DNA from: Streptomyces sp. NBC_00083
Lineage (GTDB): Bacteria; Actinomycetota; Actinomycetes; Streptomycetales; Streptomycetaceae
Direction of reading: 5' to 3'
DNA length: 64,000 nucleotides
NCBI RefSeq assembly: GCF_026343295.1
Contig: NZ_JAPELY010000001.1
Span: 3,534,001-3,598,000, forward strand
Shown here piece by piece: positions 60,999 through 64,000 of the stretch. The translations under genes were made by a program, and so were the position numbers. The notes beneath the pieces were generated by a model. The model was not told where the DNA came from and ran no database searches. It was given only the letters and a program-made list of their open reading frames with translations. Position 1 is the stretch's first letter. Every line of letters starts with the position of its first letter.

Positions 60999-62225
60999 TC
61001 AGTCCGTCGGGACGGGCACCTCCGCCCCCTGCTGCGGAACGACTCCACCGGGGGCGCACCGCGCGGAACCAGTGCGGGCGACTTCGTCGCGAAGCGGGGC
61101 GAGGAGCATCTGTACGGTCGCCCTCAGGTCGGCGGCGGCCTCCGCGCCCGCGATGGTGGGGCGAAGAGGAAAGGGCAGGAGCCACCACGTGGCGTCCCGG
61201 TCTGCTCGGTCGGTGGCCGGCAGAGCGGGCAGATCCGGCTGGTGGCGGTCGAGCAGCCGATCGGCGGCGCGATGCATGGCGAGGTACACCTGGTACAGGC
61301 GGTCGTGGGAGAGCTGCGCCGCGGCGGTGCGAAAGCCCACGCGCAGGGGTGAGCGGCAGCCTTCGAGTCCCCAGTAGGACGTGGGCTCCATGCACACGGA
61401 AAGCCCCGACCACGCCCCGCAGAACTCCTGGCCGTACCAGTCCCACAACTCCGTCGACGGCAGCACCGCGTTCTTCCCCGGAGCATGCCACCGCGGGGCG
61501 TACGGGGCCTCCAGTTCCGCCCCGACGATCCTGCAGAGCACCCGTGTCGTATGCAGGGCCTTCGCGAACGTGCCCCCCACGCCACCCGCGGTCAGCTCCT
61601 GCGCTGTCCAGCCCACCAGCTCGTCCTCGAACTTCGTGATGATTCCCCCCAGTTGATAGAGATCCGACTCCAACTCCCGCCCTCCCGGTGCGGCATCACC
61701 GAGTACGGCAAGGAGCCTCGGCCAGGCCGTGATGCCCATCCGGCGGCCCCCGCCCAGCGCCAGCCACTCCACGCCGGACGGCTCCGCCCGCCACGGTTCG
61801 CCCGCGACGGACAGGCCCGCCGCTGCCGTACGGGCCGCCAGTGCGGCCCGCAGGTCCGGGATGCGGGGGGCTGGGCAGACCAGGAGCGTGGAGCCGCCCA
61901 CTTCGAGCGCTCTCAGATAGGCGACCGGTTGCTTGTCGGTCAGCGGCGCGCCGAACTTCCCTTCGATCGACATCCAGGTCCTGCTTCCGGCCCGCCCGGC
62001 GATGTCCACCCGGCCGCCGCCGCCGTCCGCGCCGGCCACCTCGCTGCTGAACTCGACCCGGCCGCGCACCTCTTGGGGCACCGCGTCCGAGGAGAGCAGC
62101 GCGACCATCGCCGCGCGCGCCGCGGGATGCCGATTGAGCACGAAACACAGCGCTTCGGTGACGAGAGTCTCCGGGTGCGGCACTTTGAACCGCTCGGCCA
62201 GATGCGCGAGCACGGACGTGTTCAT
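60999..62225 (-). CDS. PD-(D/E)xK-nuclease-like protein
   Basis: The protein has 408 residues. The N-terminal 130 residues show a restriction-like core: helix with E in PETLVTEALCFVLNRHP, the acidic strand GRVDIAGRAGS, then SIEGKFGAPLTDKQPVAYLR, which gives D...ExK plus the trailing Q and Y typical of PD-(D/E)xK enzymes. The remaining 270 residues form an unrecognised alpha/beta domain (GIITKFEDELVGWTAQELTA, TSYWGLEGCRSPLRVGFRTA). ATG 62225 has GGGAG 6 bases upstream. Such lone proteins may act in defence or DNA repair. The nuclease assignment rests on a motif pattern only. Confidence 0.65.
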   Translation of the reverse strand: MNTSVLAHLAERFKVPHPETLVTEALCFVLNRHPAARAAMVALLSSDAVPQEVRGRVEFSSEVAGADGGGGRVDIAGRAGSRTWMSIEGKFGAPLTDKQPVAYLRALEVGGSTLLVCPAPRIPDLRAALAARTAAAGLSVAGEPWRAEPSGVEWLALGGGRRMGITAWPRLLAVLGDAAPGGRELESDLYQLGGIITKFEDELVGWTAQELTAGGVGGTFAKALHTTRVLCRIVGAELEAPYAPRWHAPGKNAVLPSTELWDWYGQEFCGAWSGLSVCMEPTSYWGLEGCRSPLRVGFRTAAAQLSHDRLYQVYLAMHRAADRLLDRHQPDLPALPATDRADRDATWWLLPFPLRPTIAGAEAAADLRATVQMLLAPLRDEVARTGSARCAPGGVVPQQGAEVPVPTD

Positions 62226-62331
62226 GGCGGCTCCCTGGATGACGCCGGTCCACACCGGCACAGCGGACAACTCGACTGCCGCGGAGTCGACTTGATGGCA
62301 GGACCGAGGCCGGGTCCACCATGTTCTGCGG

Positions 62332-62721
62332 CTACGCCCGCCCGGTCGGGGAGAGTCTGTCGGCCTGACGGCGCGTGCGTCGGTCGAGCGTTGCCAGTGC
62401 GGTGTTGACGAGCACCACGACAGCGAAGGACACGGCCATGGCGTGGTGCCCGACGGCGAAGAGTGCGGCCGTGGCCGAGCCGAACACCACGGCCTTCACC
62501 AACAGGACGCCGGACTGCGGTAGGTGCACACGGGCCTTCGGGGCGGCGAACATTCCCCACACCACGGCCGCCAGGCCCGGCGCGGCGAGCGCGAGGAGGA
62601 TGCGTACGGCGACGGGGCCGCCCTGCGCGTACCCCCACACGCCGATCGCGGTCAGGGCGCAGAGTTCCAGGACGAACGCCAGGCCCTCATTGATCAGGTG
62701 CGCAGGACGAGGGAGTTGCAA
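62332..62721 (-). CDS. YrdB-like (DUF2568) small membrane protein
   Basis: The protein has about 129 residues with four hydrophobic helices: GLAFVLELCALTAIGVWGYA, ILLALAAPGLAAVVWGMFAA, LLVKAVVFGSATAALFAVGH and AVSFAVVVLVNTALATL. The LELxALxAxGxWG opening and the WGMFAAPKA element are typical of YrdB/DUF2568. No ATG or GTG start fits; TTG 62721, with AAGGA 7 bases upstream, is the best choice and leaves only a short N-terminal lead. The function is unknown. Confidence 0.7.
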   Translation of the reverse strand: MQLPRPAHLINEGLAFVLELCALTAIGVWGYAQGGPVAVRILLALAAPGLAAVVWGMFAAPKARVHLPQSGVLLVKAVVFGSATAALFAVGHHAMAVSFAVVVLVNTALATLDRRTRRQADRLSPTGRA

Positions 62722-62840
62722 CGGACGTCCTTCGTGATCGCCGGGCCCGGGTGGGAGCAACCCGTATTAGAGCAAGAGGAGCCCGCTGGCGGAAGAGGCT
62801 GGTGCCGTCCGCTGCGGTCCGCCGCCGTCGGGTCGTCGGC

Positions 62841-63416
62841 TCACGCCTGGATGGTGGTGAGGTGGCTGCTGGGGTTCCGCCGGGCGATGGAAGCGTTGAG
62901 CGCGGTGGCGAACAGGCACCACCCCGCGTACGGCAGGAGGGCGCGCCCTGCTGTGCGGTCCGTCCGGGCGAGCCGGCGCAGGAGTTCGAGATTGCTGAGA
63001 TCGAGCAGTACGGTACCGGCCAGGCCGGCCCTGGGGCTGCGCAGGCCGAAGAAGAGCCAGTTCCAGCTCGCGTTGAGAGCGAGGTTCCCGGCCAGGCTCG
63101 CGGCCACGTGGCGCCGCTCGCGCCGGTCGCGCACCCCGCCCAGGGCACGGCCGCCGGCATAGGCGACCGTCGCGTACAGGGGGGTCCACACGAGACCGAA
63201 CGCCGCCGACGGAGGCTGCCACGCGGGGGTGCGCAAGGACTTGTACCAGGAGCTGTCGGGATCGACCGCCCGCGCTCCGACCACCGCCGTGGCCGCGACC
63301 GCCGCGGCGGTCGCCCCGTAACGCAGCCAGGGCCGCACCGCGACCGGGGAGCCCGAGGTGTCCGTGGTGCCCGGGGTGTCGGGGGTGCTGAGGTCGGGCT
63401 TGCGCATGATGGCCAT
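62841..63416 (-). CDS. TspO/MBR family (tryptophan-rich sensory) membrane protein
   Basis: The protein has 191 residues. The family core is clear: SLRTPAWQPPSAAFGLVWTP, then LAGNLALNASWNWLFFGLRS and LLPYAGWCLFATALNASIAR, giving the five-helix TspO fold with its W-x-P-P and NxxWNxLFF motifs. TspO proteins bind porphyrins and can degrade them photo-oxidatively. The roughly 45-residue N-terminal extension is Thr/Pro-rich and includes a first hydrophobic helix, longer than usual. ATG 63416 is the first of two close ATGs (63416 and 63407). Confidence 0.88.
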   Translation of the reverse strand: MAIMRKPDLSTPDTPGTTDTSGSPVAVRPWLRYGATAAAVAATAVVGARAVDPDSSWYKSLRTPAWQPPSAAFGLVWTPLYATVAYAGGRALGGVRDRRERRHVAASLAGNLALNASWNWLFFGLRSPRAGLAGTVLLDLSNLELLRRLARTDRTAGRALLPYAGWCLFATALNASIARRNPSSHLTTIQA

Positions 63417-63430
63417 ACGGGTTCTCCGCC

Positions 63431-63679
63431 TTACGCTGCGAGATCCGCCTCGTCGCGACGCGCGCCGACGCTCCCGCCGCGGCGGGGGTCGGCGAGGAGC
63501 AGGTCGGCTGCCGCGATGGCGTCATCCACGCAGGCGGTGCCGGTGGCCACGCACAGGGTGTAGGCGACATCGTCCGCTTCCCTGGCGGCGGCGGGGTTCT
63601 GGGAGTAAGCGTGCGCGATGCGAGCCTCGGCGTACCGGGTCAGAAGGATCCGCAGGGTCTTGGGGTGGGCTTCAGGCAT
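63431..63679 (-). CDS. DUF5133-family small protein
   Basis: The protein has 82 residues. HPKTLRILLTRYAEARIAHA, EADDVAYTLCVATGTACVDD and AIAAADLLLA match DUF5133, a small Streptomyces family with the conserved D-x-A-Y-T-L-C-V-x-T-G-T element. ATG 63679 is chosen because the longer frame consists of low-complexity Arg/Ile repeats made by a 9-bp minisatellite. It lies 14 bp upstream of the TspO-like gene on the same strand and may be co-transcribed with it. The function is unknown. Confidence 0.8.
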   Translation of the reverse strand: MPEAHPKTLRILLTRYAEARIAHAYSQNPAAAREADDVAYTLCVATGTACVDDAIAAADLLLADPRRGGSVGARRDEADLAA

Positions 63680-63756
63680 CGCAGCGCGACCTCTCGTCGT
63701 GTCGTATACCCGTCGGCTGCCCGCTTTGCCGCTCTTCATGCCTGGGGGCGGTCTGC

Positions 63757-63801
63757 CACGGATTCCGTGGATTGCACGGATTGCACGGATTCCACGGACC
63801 C
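63757..63801. repeat. Five tandem 9-bp units upstream of the DUF5133 gene
   Basis: CACGGATTC, CGTGGATTG, CACGGATTG, CACGGATTC and CACGGACCC follow one another without gaps, 78 bp upstream of ATG 63679. The remaining sequence to the window end (63802-64000) shows no gene I can support. Confidence 0.75.
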
Positions 63802-64000
63802 GACGAACTCGGCTGCACCAGCGGAGACGACCAGTGCGGCCCAGTGTCACATCGCCCGGGGCCGAGTCGGGCGTGAGTCGCGTGGGCCGGTCGGGTGTCG
63901 TCCTGGGCGAGGCGGGCACGCGGTCGGGGCCGGGCGCTCCCGCCCGGCGCTGAGACCCATGCAGACGGAGCGCCTGTGTCGAAGGTCGAAGAATCCGTCG

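Noticed and set aside
1..64000. Search for tRNA genes, CRISPR arrays, rRNA and origins
   Set aside because: No cloverleaf, regularly spaced repeat array, rRNA segment or DnaA-box cluster was visible by eye. A tRNAscan or CRISPR-finder run would settle it.

Overview
The window is high-GC actinomycete chromosome and almost certainly Streptomyces. The evidence is very high G+C with strong GC third-position bias, 4-bp ATGA/GTGA gene overlaps, a chaplin gene, DUF5133 and CGNR-type proteins, rare TTA codons confined to a few cluster genes, and many arm-type IS remnants and broken genes. I saw no rRNA, tRNA, CRISPR array or replication origin.

About 1-33 kb is one biosynthetic gene cluster for an aryl-capped azoline metallophore of the pyochelin / yersiniabactin / coelibactin type. 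A minus-strand operon (14.9 kb down to the left edge) encodes, in transcription order, a stand-alone condensation protein, a two-module NRPS (ArCP-Cy-A-PCP-Cy-A-PCP), a one-module NRPS (docking domain-Cy-A-methyltransferase-PCP-TE), a saccharopine-dehydrogenase-like reductase and a thiazolinyl imide reductase cut by the window edge. Divergent from it are a ferritin-like diiron protein and a methyltransferase. A second minus-strand block (25.6 to 17.2 kb) holds a fatty-acyl-AMP-ligase-like enzyme, a discrete acyl carrier protein, a DrrA/B-type ABC exporter (ATPase plus two permeases), two flavoprotein oxidases and a discrete alpha/beta hydrolase. A salicylate-type aryl-AMP ligase and a phosphopantetheinyl transferase read rightward at 25.8-28.1 kb, followed by a winged-helix regulator, two divergent paralogous P450s and a BBE-like FAD oxidase. 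My reading of the logic: aryl acid loading, three heterocyclisations, N-methylation, imine reduction and export, with extra tailoring. The unusual parts are an acyl-activation branch (ligase, ACP, free C protein, diiron protein), a first adenylation domain whose pocket is part cysteine-like and part threonine-like, and a terminal thioesterase that lacks its serine and aspartate. A salicylate synthase is not in the window.

From 33 to 55 kb lies a plastic accessory zone. It has two VOC proteins, a chaplin, a 2.7-kb inverted-repeat-bounded element carrying a quinone oxidoreductase and its TetR repressor, a terpene synthase, a TetR/SDR pair, a flavoprotein plus ECF41 sigma-factor pair with a recognisable ECF41-type promoter, several methyltransferases, an FG-GAP secreted protein, a membrane-anchored ricin-fold protein, an epoxide-hydrolase/CGNR pair, and remnants of IS5-type, IS630-type, M15-peptidase, TetR and other genes.

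From 55 to 64 kb the content is ordinary: two AraC regulators, a secreted intradiol dioxygenase with a chitin/cellulose-binding tail, an MpaB-type oxygenase, a small antitoxin-like protein, a PD-(D/E)xK-like protein, YrdB-like and TspO-like membrane proteins and a DUF5133 protein.
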